A DNA stretch of 53,774 nucleotides from Lachnospiraceae bacterium UBA7160 (lineage in GTDB: Bacteria; Bacillota; Clostridia; Lachnospirales; Lachnospiraceae), in the NCBI GenBank assembly GCA_002491565.1, contig DKWE01000094.1, positions 1-53,774 of the forward strand. Direction: 5' to 3'. The position numbers and the translations under genes are program-made. Positions 16,411-25,537 of this stretch are shown here, piece after piece. Position 1 is the stretch's first letter, and the number at the start of each line of letters is the position of its first letter. Under the pieces are notes generated by a model. The model was not told the origin of the DNA, did not search any database, and saw only the letters and a program-made list of their open reading frames with translations.

Positions 16411-17658
16411 CTACCAGATCCGATAATTCCCGCTGAGCGCCAGGAGCGCAAACAGATACATGCAGTTGTCATAATATCTTCTGCCGCCTTTGCGCAGAGG
16501 CTGATTCCAGAACCATTCTACCCAGCGCTTCGCCACGCTCCAGTCGCTCTCTATTGCTTCTGAGTTCTCCCGCCTCTCTGCGCATTTATGATTTCCTGTG
16601 TTTCCCAGGCTCTCGGAAGCTGCCGTAGCTCCACCGTCATCCTGCTCATCTGGCTTCACGGTCAGCGCTCCCTGCGCGGTAGTCGCAAGCAGGCCGAGCG
16701 GATGCAGCACATTCTGCTCCACTGGCGTTCCGTCCACCTCAAATACGCACCTCGCTGCTTCCAGATCCGTGCCAAGGAAACGCATCTGCCGAAGCGGTGC
16801 ACTGTAATGTCCCTCGTCAATTCCAAACCATAGACAGTCCAGACCGATATTGGCCGCAGTCCGATAGGCATCGCTGTAGAACCGGTCATGTGTCTCGCCC
16901 CAGGGCATCCGCTTCCTCATGGGGCTTCCGTCAAACTCTCCGTATTCCGGATTCAACCCGGTCACTGGATGGCAGGCCTTCGCCAGATATTCGCGGCTCG
17001 CTTTGGCCGCCTGCTTCCAGAACCTGCAGTCTTCCTCGTTGGCCCAGAGTGCAAACAACTCATAGAAATGCGGCAGATGATACGATGGATCCGTAAACGG
17101 GCTCCCGGGGACAAAGAGGATCTGTTTGTTCTCCCGGTTCCACATGGGATCCCCCGGCCTTCCGTTTTCTCCTTTGTGAAGGCAGGCGCTTAAGATATTC
17201 CTCGCCTCCTGCGCATAGTTGAAGATTCCCTCGCCATCCCCCCACCGGTGGGAAGCAAAAAACAGCGCCATCGCAAAGAACTCCTCACCGTCCGGCGCCG
17301 GACCATACGCATTCTTTTCCCCGTTTGTCTGGCAGCTCCAGGCGAAATAGCCTTCGTTTTCTCCGTCTTCCATATACATGTAGGTCTTCGCCCACTTCCA
17401 GATGCGGTCAAACTCCTCTTTCCGGTCCAGCTGAACGCACATCATCATGCCATACGACATCCCCTCTGTTCTGGCATCATGGTTCCCGGTATCCTCCAGA
17501 TACCCCATATCCGTTCCTGCCTCGTGATAGATCCGCTCCTCCTCACTCCCATAGAAAAAGGTCTGAAACGCATCGTCTAATTTCTTCTGAATCTCCTCCG
17601 TGCTCTTTCCGATTTCCGCAAAAACATTTCTATATACTCCAGTGTTAAATGCTGCCAT
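16411..17658 (-). CDS. GH8 reducing-end xylose-releasing exo-oligoxylanase
   Basis: A 415-residue cytoplasmic glycoside hydrolase (no signal peptide). It matches Rex-type GH8 enzymes, which cut xylose from the reducing end of xylo-oligosaccharides. RTEGMSYGMMM holds the expected acid Glu65, and DRFYSDAYRTAANIG holds Asp263, the expected base, at the same number as in the Bacillus halodurans enzyme. Other typical segments are WKWAKTYMY, PAPDGEEFFAMALFFASHRW and SYHLPHFYELFA. Residues about 335-372 form a hydrophilic low-complexity insertion (DEQDDGGATAASESLGN) that I do not expect in the family. The ATG follows GGAGAG. The substrate would arrive by an importer not obvious here. Confidence 0.9.
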   Translation of the reverse strand: MAAFNTGVYRNVFAEIGKSTEEIQKKLDDAFQTFFYGSEEERIYHEAGTDMGYLEDTGNHDARTEGMSYGMMMCVQLDRKEEFDRIWKWAKTYMYMEDGENEGYFAWSCQTNGEKNAYGPAPDGEEFFAMALFFASHRWGDGEGIFNYAQEARNILSACLHKGENGRPGDPMWNRENKQILFVPGSPFTDPSYHLPHFYELFALWANEEDCRFWKQAAKASREYLAKACHPVTGLNPEYGEFDGSPMRKRMPWGETHDRFYSDAYRTAANIGLDCLWFGIDEGHYSAPLRQMRFLGTDLEAARCVFEVDGTPVEQNVLHPLGLLATTAQGALTVKPDEQDDGGATAASESLGNTGNHKCAERRENSEAIESDWSVAKRWVEWFWNQPLRKGGRRYYDNCMYLFALLALSGNYRIW

Positions 17659-18134
17659 AGGTCTCTCCTCCGTAATTATAAAATATTACATATACTTCCC
17701 TTGTCATTTCCGTTTCCAGTACTGACACCATGCAAAAACAATTGATACCTGATTTTACCATAGCTTTCCCAGAGCGTCCATTCTTTTTCCAGAAGCAGGT
17801 CTTACTTCCATGCAGAGCATTGATTACACTTTTTAGCACCGACCTTGCCAGTACGTCCGCAATACAAAGCTGCACGAAAGAAAGCTTTTGTTCCAAAGAC
17901 ACTAAACTCATTCTCTTATGCATTATTCGAAATTGGCTCATTTTACGATTTGAAGTATTCGGGTGCTGCTGGTATTCACAGCATCATTTTTATGCATGAT
18001 TCACAAAAAATCTCCTCCAAATTTGTAAGAGGTTACGCGTTTAACCTTTGAAATGTACTGCGAAACAGGATAAACTGGAACGCGGGGAGATATCTGCCCC
18101 GAATCATCTATGGGCACGGGATACATCCGAATGT
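17659..18134. other. Intergenic stretch without a recognised gene
   Basis: Between GH8 and MATE (the gap continues to 18243). A plus-strand frame of 68 codons (17845-18051) and a minus-strand frame of 98 codons (17645-17941, overlapping the GH8 start) are open, but neither has a ribosome binding site or recognisable motif. The stretch probably carries the upstream region of the GH8 gene; I find no convincing promoter. Confidence 0.3.
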
Positions 18135-18151
18135 CGTTTTGCAACACCCTC
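18135..18151. repeat. Solo insertion-element end
   Basis: CGTTTTGCAACACCCTC closely matches the right terminal repeat of the 98-bp element at 53512-53609 (ATTTTGCAACACCCTC). I find no partner end nearby, so this is a relic end or a half element. Confidence 0.45.
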
Positions 18152-18243
18152 AGCCCGAATTGTCCTGCACGTATCCGTCCGGCACACTCGCAGGATAGTG
18201 GCTACGGAACAGTTATCTGAATATTACGTTTTGGAGGAACCAT

Positions 18244-19611
18244 ATGAGACAGAACCATTCTTTTTTTGAATCTGTATACAGTCTTGCCATCCCGGTGGCG
18301 CTCCAGTCTATGCTTCAGTCTTCGTTCAGTATCGTAGACCAAATCATGATCGGTCAGCTTGGGAGCATCAGCGTCGCCGGAGTCGGCCTTGCCGGAAAGT
18401 TTTCCAGTATCTTTTCCGTAATTGCCGCGGCCTTCGGATCTGTGGCCGGCATCATGATCGCTCAGTATCTCGGGCAAAAAAATAAGGAAGAAGTCCGAAG
18501 AAGCTTCCTCCTGAATCTCGGTTTTGCGCTGGCCGTCGCCGGTATCTTCACAATCGTATGCGCTCTGCTCCCGATGCAGATCATGGGACTCTACACAACA
18601 GATTCCGCCACGCTGGCGGCGGCAGCCAGATATCTGCGCTTTCTCTCCGCAACCTTTTTCCCCATGGCCGGCGCTGTCCTGCTCTCCACCTTGTTCCGCT
18701 GTATGGAGAAGGCAGCCCTGCCCCTCTACGCCAGTATCTGCGCAGCCGTTGCCAACACCGGACTGAATTATCTTCTGATCTTTGGCAAGCTTGGTTTCGC
18801 ACCGATGGGCGCAGACGGAGCCGCGATCGCCACCGTGCTGTCGCAGCTTTTGAATTTCCTGCTGATGCTTCTGATGTACCTCCGGCACCGGAGGAGCTTC
18901 CATGCCGTTACTGGCGCGCCCGCCGGAAAAACTGCTTTTCACTGGGGGCAGTATGCCTCTATCCTTCTCCCGATGCTGGCCTGCGAATTTCTATGGAGCC
19001 TCGGCGAGAATGTCTACGCCTCCATCTACGGCCATCTCGGCACAGAAGCCTGCGCGGCAATGACCCTGACAAACCCCGTCCAGGGTCTGATGATCGGCGC
19101 ACTCTGCGGTCTTTCCCAGGCAGCCTCTGTCATTGTCGGAAAGCTGCTCGGCAACGGAGACACAGACGGAGCTTACCGTGCATCAAAAAAATTGATTGCC
19201 TATGGCTTCGCCGGAAGCGCCGTGCTGTCTGCTGTGCTCCTGCTGACCAGCCGCTTCTATGTAATGATTTATCAGGTGGATGACACCACCCGGCTGCTGA
19301 CCCGGCAGATCCTGTTCGCCTACGCTCTCATCGCTCCATTCAAGGTGCAAAACATGATTGTCGGCGGCGGTATCCTCCGCAGCGGCGGAAAAACTGCCTA
19401 CGTAATGGTCATCGACCTCATCGGCACCTGGGTATTCGGCGTGCCGCTCGGCCTGCTCGCTTCCTTCGTGCTCGGTCTTTCCATTCCCTGGGTCTACTTC
19501 ATCCTCTCCCTGGAAGAATGCGTCCGCTTCGTCATCTCGATTGCTGTGCTGCGCCGTCGGAAATGGATGAACTGCCTGGAGGCCGGAGCGCGTACTTCAA
19601 TCACAGCTTAA
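18244..19611 (+). CDS. MATE-family multidrug/Na+ efflux transporter
   Basis: A 455-residue membrane protein with about 12 hydrophobic helices and the two-fold MATE pattern. Segments are SLAIPVALQSMLQSSFSIVD near the start, GADGAAIATVLSQLLNF in the first half, and MTLTNPVQGLMIGALCGLSQ with VGGGILRSGGKTAYVM in the second. It exports cationic compounds using an ion gradient. GGAGG lies six bases before the ATG. It stands alone; an inverted repeat with 7-bp arms at 19663-19682 follows, without a T run. Confidence 0.9.
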   Translation: MRQNHSFFESVYSLAIPVALQSMLQSSFSIVDQIMIGQLGSISVAGVGLAGKFSSIFSVIAAAFGSVAGIMIAQYLGQKNKEEVRRSFLLNLGFALAVAGIFTIVCALLPMQIMGLYTTDSATLAAAARYLRFLSATFFPMAGAVLLSTLFRCMEKAALPLYASICAAVANTGLNYLLIFGKLGFAPMGADGAAIATVLSQLLNFLLMLLMYLRHRRSFHAVTGAPAGKTAFHWGQYASILLPMLACEFLWSLGENVYASIYGHLGTEACAAMTLTNPVQGLMIGALCGLSQAASVIVGKLLGNGDTDGAYRASKKLIAYGFAGSAVLSAVLLLTSRFYVMIYQVDDTTRLLTRQILFAYALIAPFKVQNMIVGGGILRSGGKTAYVMVIDLIGTWVFGVPLGLLASFVLGLSIPWVYFILSLEECVRFVISIAVLRRRKWMNCLEAGARTSITA

Positions 19612-19662
19612 TCCAGATGAAGCAATGGCATGATATCGGCATCAAAAGATCAGCATCCTCGT

Positions 19663-19682
19663 CCTACTTGCGCGTAAGTAGG
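19663..19682. other. Inverted repeat after the MATE gene
   Basis: CCTACTT-GCGCGT-AAGTAGG is a perfect 7-bp-arm hairpin with no T run. It could be a processing site or protein site. The remaining bases up to 19843 show no gene. Confidence 0.3.
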
Positions 19683-19843
19683 TGAATAACCTTCTAACCC
19701 GCCAAAAGAGGAAGAAGAATCCGTTGACATTTGTACGTCATAACCAAAGGCACAACGCCATAATGTTCTTTTCAGTCATCGCATAGATTTGGTCTGGCAG
19801 AGTCATGCTCTTTCGGGCCAAGACTTTGCAATGTAAACTCCAG

Positions 19844-20105
19844 CTAATTCAAAGGTAATCCACAGAGTTCTATCAATTCCCTGTATCTTGCCTTATTATC
19901 CCACAAAATCCACCTTTTAAATGCAGTAAAAGCAGAGTTTTCTCTTACTTCCCTCTTGATCGCGCAAAGCAGATCTTCTTTATCATATTCCTCTGCTTCT
20001 TCATAGTCCCGGACCAGGTTTTTAAATTTGGAAAGTTCTGTTCGTAATTCTCTTCTTATATGTTTCGCTTCAAGCTTCCGCGCGCTCGTCTTCCGTCGGG
20101 TTCAC
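19844..20105 (-). pseudogene. Frameshifted tail of the AAA ATPase
   Basis: Downstream of and overlapping the end of the ATPase frame, another minus-strand frame is open with no ATG. It encodes a charged helical tail (KHIRRELRTELSKFKNLV, then KRWILWDNKARYRELIE) ending at TAG 19844-19846. Read as a one-base shift after residues TEDERA, it makes a natural extension of the ATPase. It is therefore most likely the displaced C-terminus of a decayed gene. Confidence 0.5.
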
Positions 20106-20705
20106 ATTCTCCACCAGACTCTGATATCTTTTTACTTTTTCCATCAGAATGTCCGAATACGTTTCCAATTCAAAATACCCTTCCACAATCCCCTCCGCCG
20201 AATACTGTGACATGTCTTCCAGACGAATCCGTTTTTCCAGGTCATATATCACACAGTTTTCAACTGAATTTAAAATATAAGGCGAATGGGTGGAAACAAT
20301 AAACTGTATTTTAGGAAAGAACTTCGTCAAAAAAGGCAGGATTGTCTTTTGCAGACCTATGTGCAAATGCGTCTCCAGCTCATCGATCAGGACAATGCCC
20401 ACTACATTTTCTTGCCAAAGCTGATAACGCTTCTGCGCTTCGTATCGCTCACTTTCGCTCCCCGCATTTTCCATCGCCTGCCTATACTGGGCTATATACC
20501 CTGGATACTTTTCTTTCACATCTTTCATATTTCCGTCTGCAATCACCTGAAGATATTTCTTCAGCGCCCGCAAAACCGTCGTTTTCCCGGAGCCGTTTTT
20601 TCCTGTCAATAGCAGATTCGCCCGCTTTTCCGGCTTCAGAGGAATGCAAATATCCGATAAATGCCGCAGCTCTTCGATCCTGATCTGAGTAATATAGTGG
20701 TCCAT
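20070..20705 (-). CDS. AAA-family ATPase, shortened (probably decayed)
   Basis: A 211-residue protein with an intact Walker A (LLLTGKNGSGKTTVLRALKK), Walker B (GIVLIDELETHLH) and sensor segment (QFIVSTHSPYILNSVEN), of the AAA_15/AAA_21 'OLD-like' type. Only about 60 residues separate Walker A and B, and the ABC-type signature normally lying between them is absent, consistent with an internal deletion after YQLWQE. The reading frame ends early and its tail continues in another frame to 19844. The ATG follows GGAAGG. Function in this state is doubtful; relatives act in DNA repair or phage defence. Confidence 0.6.
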   Translation of the reverse strand: MDHYITQIRIEELRHLSDICIPLKPEKRANLLLTGKNGSGKTTVLRALKKYLQVIADGNMKDVKEKYPGYIAQYRQAMENAGSESERYEAQKRYQLWQENVVGIVLIDELETHLHIGLQKTILPFLTKFFPKIQFIVSTHSPYILNSVENCVIYDLEKRIRLEDMSQYSAEGIVEGYFELETYSDILMEKVKRYQSLVENVNPTEDERAEA

Positions 20706-20930
20706 AAGAACCTTCCTTTCCCTTTTCTCTTTGTATATGCGAATCCAATATAACACTTCACATGCAAGCATTTGTTTAACTGTTCTTTGTAGATATATTT
20801 TATCCCATTTCAGTCTGCTTGCCTATCCCTAAATTTTCTTCTCGGTTCATGCATAAATGATAAAATCGCCCAGTTTGCCTGACCTGCAGCTGGCTGACCG
20901 TTAACAAGAGCAAAAGCCGCACCAGCCTTC

Positions 20931-21503
20931 CTACATCCGGCTCATCAGCTCCTGTCCATGCTGCTTGAGCCACTGGTTCCACTTATCGTATTCCGGAAAG
21001 ACCCGGTAGACCTCCTCATAAAATCGCTTCGAATGGTTCATTTCCTTGCGGTGGCACAGCTCGTGCACCACAACGCTGTCAAGCACTTCCATGGGCGCGA
21101 GCATCAGCAGACAATTGAAGTTGAGGTTCCCCTTACTGCTGCAGCTGCCCCAGCGCGTCCTCTGATTCCGGATCGTGATCCTTCCATAGGTCACGCCGAC
21201 CTGCGGCGCATACAGCCGCACCCGTTCTGGGATGACTTTGACTGCCTGGTCTGCAAGCTCCTGAAGCTGCTCGGCCGAAAGCATGCTCCCGCCAGCCGTA
21301 TCTCGTTCTGCCTCCGCCGCCTCTTCCCGGCGCTTCTGCGCCTCCAGATGTGCCAGAATCCACGCCTCCTTCTCCTTCACCAGCTCCTGAATCGCCCGCT
21401 GCGGCAGCTTTCTCGGAGCACGCACGATCACCTTCCCGCCCGGATGGATCTGGATCCCCACCGTCTTGCGGTCAGAACGAATTACAGTATAGGTAATGTC
21501 CAT
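20931..21503 (-). CDS. YgjP-like zinc metallopeptidase (DUF45)
   Basis: A 190-residue protein. The N-terminal strand-rich part (YTVIRSDRKTVGIQIHPGG, then VIVRAPRKLP) precedes RTRWGSCSSKGNLNFN and the zinc motif HELCH in VVHELCHRKEMNHSKRFYEEV, with F-P-E-Y-D-KW at the end. This is the YgjP/SprT-like arrangement; substrates are unknown. The chosen start (MDITYTV) follows GGAAG; a Met six codons upstream is also possible. The 225-bp gap to the ATPase gene on its left holds nothing recognised. Confidence 0.85.
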   Translation of the reverse strand: MDITYTVIRSDRKTVGIQIHPGGKVIVRAPRKLPQRAIQELVKEKEAWILAHLEAQKRREEAAEAERDTAGGSMLSAEQLQELADQAVKVIPERVRLYAPQVGVTYGRITIRNQRTRWGSCSSKGNLNFNCLLMLAPMEVLDSVVVHELCHRKEMNHSKRFYEEVYRVFPEYDKWNQWLKQHGQELMSRM

Positions 21504-21668
21504 AATTTTTCTTCCTTTCATTATCCCTGTAAACCTCGGACCTTTTCTTATGTTTTTGCACCTTATTCCTTTTCGCAAACGGCAAGATTTTCACGATCCG
21601 AATCATTTTACTCTCCGATGCTATGATGTATCTGCGCGGACTTTCCTGGAAACACTGATGCAAACGAC

Positions 21669-22463
21669 TTACCACAACTTTATCCGGCTTCTGAGGAAAT
21701 AAAAACTCTGCTCTACCTCCCCGTGCAGCGCCAGCTGTGTCGCAATTTCCAGCATACGCGGAGTCAGGCGGTGATACATCACGCGCATTTCCCACGGAAT
21801 CCCCAGGATATACTCTCGTTCCCGCCCGGTCAGGCAGGACAGCATCCGGCCAAGCCGCTGCTCGCGGTCCCGGTAGATGGTCCCATAAGGACAGGAAACA
21901 TACGACTCTGTCTCGCTATTTCGTTCCAACTGCCGGTGCAGCTCCTCCAAAAATTTCCGCCTGGCCTGCTGCTGTCGCCTCATCTCATCCCCACACGCAT
22001 CCTGATGTTTCCAGTCCTCTTCATTTCCGGGCTGTCTCTGTCCCTCCTCTTTTTTCTGCCGCCCAGACGCAAACCACTTTCTTCTTTCCGTATTTTTATT
22101 TTTCCCCGCATCCTGCTGCGTCCACTTCTCATTTTTTTCCCGCAACCCACATGGTACAGATACCTGTAATGTCTTCTTATCTCCCTGCTCCTGCACAGCC
22201 TGCTGTCCGAACATCCTCACTTCAAATGCTTCCTCCGGTATCGGAAGCGAGCCAAGCAGAACACCGCTCTCCGTCAGATAGCGGAAAACCGTCTCCTGCA
22301 CCCGTGCGCGCGGAGTCGGAAAATCAAGATGCCTGCATATTTCATCCACCGTATACCCCAGATTTACCATATGCCGGATCGCGCCGCCGCTCGCCACATC
22401 ATGTGTAAAGTTCGACAGCGCCTCGCCAAAATAATCCGGCTCGTCTCGCTTTCTCTTTTCCAT
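21669..22463 (-). CDS. Unrecognised protein downstream of larB
   Basis: A 264-residue protein of unknown function, 11 bp downstream of larB and so cotranscribed. The N-terminal ~85 residues look like a helix-turn-helix-like fold (IRHMVNLGYTVDEICRHLDF, then RVQETVFRYLTESGVLLG). The C-terminal part (YVSCPYGTIYRDREQRLGRM, then EREYILGIPWEMRVMYHRLT) looks like a conserved domain. Between them, residues about 88-168 are a Lys/Gln/Glu-rich low-complexity stretch. Linkage to larB suggests a role in nickel-pincer cofactor biology or its control, but this is inference from position only. Confidence 0.65.
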   Translation of the reverse strand: MEKRKRDEPDYFGEALSNFTHDVASGGAIRHMVNLGYTVDEICRHLDFPTPRARVQETVFRYLTESGVLLGSLPIPEEAFEVRMFGQQAVQEQGDKKTLQVSVPCGLREKNEKWTQQDAGKNKNTERRKWFASGRQKKEEGQRQPGNEEDWKHQDACGDEMRRQQQARRKFLEELHRQLERNSETESYVSCPYGTIYRDREQRLGRMLSCLTGREREYILGIPWEMRVMYHRLTPRMLEIATQLALHGEVEQSFYFLRSRIKLW

Positions 22464-22474
22464 ACGCTCACCAG

Positions 22475-23227
22475 CTACAGCGACTGCTGGTTAATCCGTG
22501 AGGCAAGCACGCCCGCGCCAAACCCATTGTCAATGTTCACGACGCTGACGCCGCTTGCGCAGGAATTCAGCATCGACAGAAGCGCCGCCAGTCCGCCGAA
22601 GTTCGCACCATAGCCGACACTGGTCGGGACTCCGATCACCGGGCAGGCGACAAGGCCGCCGATGACGCTCACCAGCGCGCCCTCCATCCCTGCCACCGCG
22701 ATCACGACATTGGCATTCTCAAATGCAGGCAGCCGGTGCAGCAGCCGGTGCAGCCCTGCCACACCTACATCATAAATTCGTTCTACATAATTGCCATGCA
22801 GCTCTGCTGTCAGCGCAGCCTCCTCTGCAACCGGCAGATCACTCGTCCCGGCTGCAACCAGCACAATCTTGCCCTTTTTCGGGACCTCACACCCATTGAC
22901 AATCCCGATACGCGGGATCGGATAATACTCAAAATCCAGTGACCCGGAAATCTCATCCGCTTTTTCCTGTGACAGACGCGTAATCAGAATATTCGGAATC
23001 TTTTTTTCCTTCATCGCTGCCGCGATCCCCAAAATCTGCTCCGCTGTCTTCCCCTCGCCATAGATGACCTCTGGCATCCCCTGGCGCAGATGGCGGTGCA
23101 AGTCTATGTCCGCATAATTTCCAACCAGCATATCCGGCTGCAGACTCACATCGCGCAACGCCTCGCCGGCGGTCAGCTTCCCGGACTCCACCTTCTTTAA
23201 AAGCTCATAAATTTCGTTCTGTTCCAT
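22475..23227 (-). CDS. larB: LarB, pyridinium-3,5-biscarboxylic acid mononucleotide synthase
   Basis: A 250-residue protein clearly of the LarB family, which carboxylates and hydrolyses nicotinic acid adenine dinucleotide as the first step to the nickel-pincer nucleotide of lactate racemase-like enzymes. Seen are GEGKTAEQILGIAAAM, VAAGTSDLPVAEEAALTAEL, YDVGVAGLHRLL, GMEGALVSVIGGLVACPVIG and GYGANFGGLAALLSML. LarC and LarE, needed to finish the cofactor, are not in this window. An unrecognised gene follows 11 bp downstream. Confidence 0.92.
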   Translation of the reverse strand: MEQNEIYELLKKVESGKLTAGEALRDVSLQPDMLVGNYADIDLHRHLRQGMPEVIYGEGKTAEQILGIAAAMKEKKIPNILITRLSQEKADEISGSLDFEYYPIPRIGIVNGCEVPKKGKIVLVAAGTSDLPVAEEAALTAELHGNYVERIYDVGVAGLHRLLHRLPAFENANVVIAVAGMEGALVSVIGGLVACPVIGVPTSVGYGANFGGLAALLSMLNSCASGVSVVNIDNGFGAGVLASRINQQSL

Positions 23228-23327
23228 TTTATAATCCCCATTCTCCTACAGACATTCTTAACGAACCGCTATGTCATCCATAGCAACCAGCGTTATGTTA
23301 TGATGAAAGCGTCTGCTGCCTACTGAA

Positions 23328-23813
23328 TTACTGCACATGCTGGTACGCAATGCGCGGGCTGCCATCCTCCACATAGATTCGCCCGCATTTGACAAATCCA
23401 TTCTTTTCCAGCACATGCTGCATGACATGATTGTCCTCGTGCGTGTCTCCGCGCAGGTTCGGACACTGGGCCAGGCACCACTGAATACAGGCTGACCCCA
23501 GCCCTCTGATCCTCCCGCGCGATGCAATCCGGTGGAGTACCCCATAGGGTTCTTCATTCAGCCACGCGCCATCCTCGATCACACGGTAGGTCGGATCCTC
23601 ACCCAGCCGAAAGACAAAAACTGCCTCTGCCGCGCTATCCTGCACTGCCACATAGCTGATGCCCTCCTCAATGTCCCTGCGCACCAGCTCTTCCGACGGG
23701 TAGCCGCCGACCCACTGTTTTTCATTTCCCGTCGACCGCATAAATTCACGCGCAATCTCATAGATCTCCATGACTGCACTGATATCTTCCTGGGTTGTCC
23801 TTCTGATTTCCAT
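23328..23813 (-). CDS. GNAT-family N-acetyltransferase
   Basis: A 161-residue acetyltransferase. The N-terminus MEIRRTTQEDISAVMEIYE, the central YVAVQDSAAEAVFVFRLGED and GVLHRIASRGRIRGLGSACI with a degenerate R/Q-x-x-G-x-G/A acetyl-CoA loop, and HVLEKNGFVKCGRIYVEDG are typical. The substrate is unknown. AAGGAG precedes the ATG. It lies 100 bp upstream of larB on the same strand, with no evident functional link. Confidence 0.85.
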   Translation of the reverse strand: MEIRRTTQEDISAVMEIYEIAREFMRSTGNEKQWVGGYPSEELVRRDIEEGISYVAVQDSAAEAVFVFRLGEDPTYRVIEDGAWLNEEPYGVLHRIASRGRIRGLGSACIQWCLAQCPNLRGDTHEDNHVMQHVLEKNGFVKCGRIYVEDGSPRIAYQHVQ

Positions 23814-23984
23814 TCTCCGACACTCCTTTAAACTTAATCATGAATCATTTTTTTGTTCTGACGTCCTTCTACATCTCAATCCCCGCATCTGTCCGAAACA
23901 CGTTTTTCAAAATGGTTCTAAATCCTCTTTTCATCATAGCACAGCGCCATTTTTTTCACAATAACGAGCGTCTGCTGTGTAACT

Positions 23985-25166
23985 TTATTTTCTCCGGTAC
24001 ACACTGGCCTCCTTCCGCAGCTTTGACGGCGGCTGCCCGTATTTCTTTCGGAACGCCTTGCTCAGATGAAATTCGTCATAGAAGCCAAAATTCACTGCCG
24101 CGTCATGCAGGGTGGCATCCGGCTGAAGGCAGAGAAATTCGCGGACCATTTCCAGCTTGATCTCCATCTGATAGGAAGAAAATGTCACTCCGCATGCGCG
24201 CTGAAAGCGATTGTTCAGCGTCCGCGCACAGATATAAAACTGCTCTGCCATCTCCTTCGATGAGTAAAAGATCTGCGGATTGGAATAGAGCTTCTGCCGC
24301 ACCTGCTCGATCATCGGGTCCGGAACCGCATTTTTCGCCGTACCGGACTGCAGTGTGAACAGTTCACACAAAATCAGATTGAAAAACAGAGAAAGGCGGT
24401 TCTCCCGCTCTTCATCCTGCGACCAGTATGCAGTGATCAGTTCCTGAAAATACTTCCGGATGCGCGGCTCACGCTGGCAGTGCAGCAGGGAAGCACACGG
24501 GATGATCTCTGGCAACCGTTTCGCGACATCCTGCATACCAGACTCTTCCATTTTATCCATGTCCGTCATGTCTCGTTCTTTTGGCCCTGCAGCGGCTAAA
24601 TCCGTGCACTGCCATTGCTGCCCGGCAGCATCTGAAGCTGAATACTCCCAGTCCTCTGTCACGGAAATCGCATTTGCCTGACCTGTCTTCTCCGGAGCGA
24701 ACCACTCCTGTTCTGTCATCTCTGAATATGTTCGCTCCCGCTTTTCAGTCCGCAAAGCCACCTTTTCTCCCTTTCCCATAGCTTTCCATTCCTGCTTCAC
24801 CGTTCGTAGAGTCATTCGCCTTTCTGTCTCTAATAGTTGCTGTTCCCGCCATGCCGCCTCCAACGCTGCCCGCTCCTGCTCCATCTGCATCTCACTTTGC
24901 GTCGGCAGCACATGAAAATACATATGGCGGCATCCTGGTCTGCACAGCTTTTCTCCCCAATGATGCCGACCGGCAGTCAGGATCAGCAGATCATCGGTCT
25001 GCAGCTGATACCTCACACCGTTCTCACAGATCTCCCACTCTCCATCCAACAGATAAAGGAAATCATGCTCCTTCATAATGCGGTCCGGATGCTTCCTCTC
25101 ATTCACCGCAGTCAGATAATTCGCGCTTGTCACCTGACGCCGCGCCATTTTTTCCAGATATATCAC
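23985..25166 (-). CDS. AraC-family regulator with a long insertion
   Basis: A regulator of about 393 residues. An N-terminal cupin-like sensing domain (MKEHDFLYLLDGEWEICENG, DDLLILTAGRHHWGE) and a C-terminal AraC/XylS double helix-turn-helix (SSKEMAEQFYICARTLNNRF, then DAAVNFGFYDEFHLSKAFRK) are clear. Between them lies about 120 residues of Glu/Gln/Met-rich low-complexity sequence (DNA about 24530-24899) unusual for the family. The start is uncertain: GTG 25166 has GAGGG eight bases upstream, ATG 25148 has no such site, TTG 25205 is longest. It is divergent from GH127 and probably controls it in response to an arabinose-type sugar (inference). Confidence 0.8.
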   Translation of the reverse strand: MIYLEKMARRQVTSANYLTAVNERKHPDRIMKEHDFLYLLDGEWEICENGVRYQLQTDDLLILTAGRHHWGEKLCRPGCRHMYFHVLPTQSEMQMEQERAALEAAWREQQLLETERRMTLRTVKQEWKAMGKGEKVALRTEKRERTYSEMTEQEWFAPEKTGQANAISVTEDWEYSASDAAGQQWQCTDLAAAGPKERDMTDMDKMEESGMQDVAKRLPEIIPCASLLHCQREPRIRKYFQELITAYWSQDEERENRLSLFFNLILCELFTLQSGTAKNAVPDPMIEQVRQKLYSNPQIFYSSKEMAEQFYICARTLNNRFQRACGVTFSSYQMEIKLEMVREFLCLQPDATLHDAAVNFGFYDEFHLSKAFRKKYGQPPSKLRKEASVYRRK

Positions 25167-25205
25167 TACTTTTGCCCTCTTCTTCCCAGCTAAATCTTTT
25201 GCCAA

Positions 25206-25537
25206 TATACGGCCTCATTCATCTTTCGCCAAACCACCTTGCCTGATTTCTCATCAAACTGCGCTTACTTCCATCACCGATGCAGCTGCAGCAACTCATT
25301 CAACTGCCTTGGCGCTGGAAAATAATAGCCACAGGCTTTCGTTCACAGCACGTCTGGTACGAAATGACTGTATGCAGGTTATTTATCTGTTTCCATATTT
25401 TACATGTTTTCTTCCAGATTAGCAATGGTATCTTTTCCCTTCTCCTGATACAATAGCATCATTCGCGAAATTCATTATTCTCATGCAGGAAACGGTGACT
25501 TTTTTCACACCCTCAAATACATTACAGGAGGATTAAC
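25206..25537 (+). promoter_or_regulatory. Divergent regulatory gap between araC-type and GH127 genes
   Basis: A 332-bp gap carrying the control region of both genes. A TACAAT -10-like hexamer lies at about 25449-25454 on the plus strand, without a convincing -35. AGGAGG at 25527 sits just before the GH127 start. I found no clear AraC-type direct repeats by eye. Confidence 0.35.

Noticed and set aside
16131..16472. N-terminal extension of the XRE protein
   Set aside because: The extended frame runs through the near-consensus promoter and palindrome and encodes Arg/Gln-rich sequence without similarity to the family.
17645..17941. 98-codon minus-strand frame upstream of GH8
   Set aside because: It overlaps the GH8 start, has no ribosome binding site and no recognisable motif.
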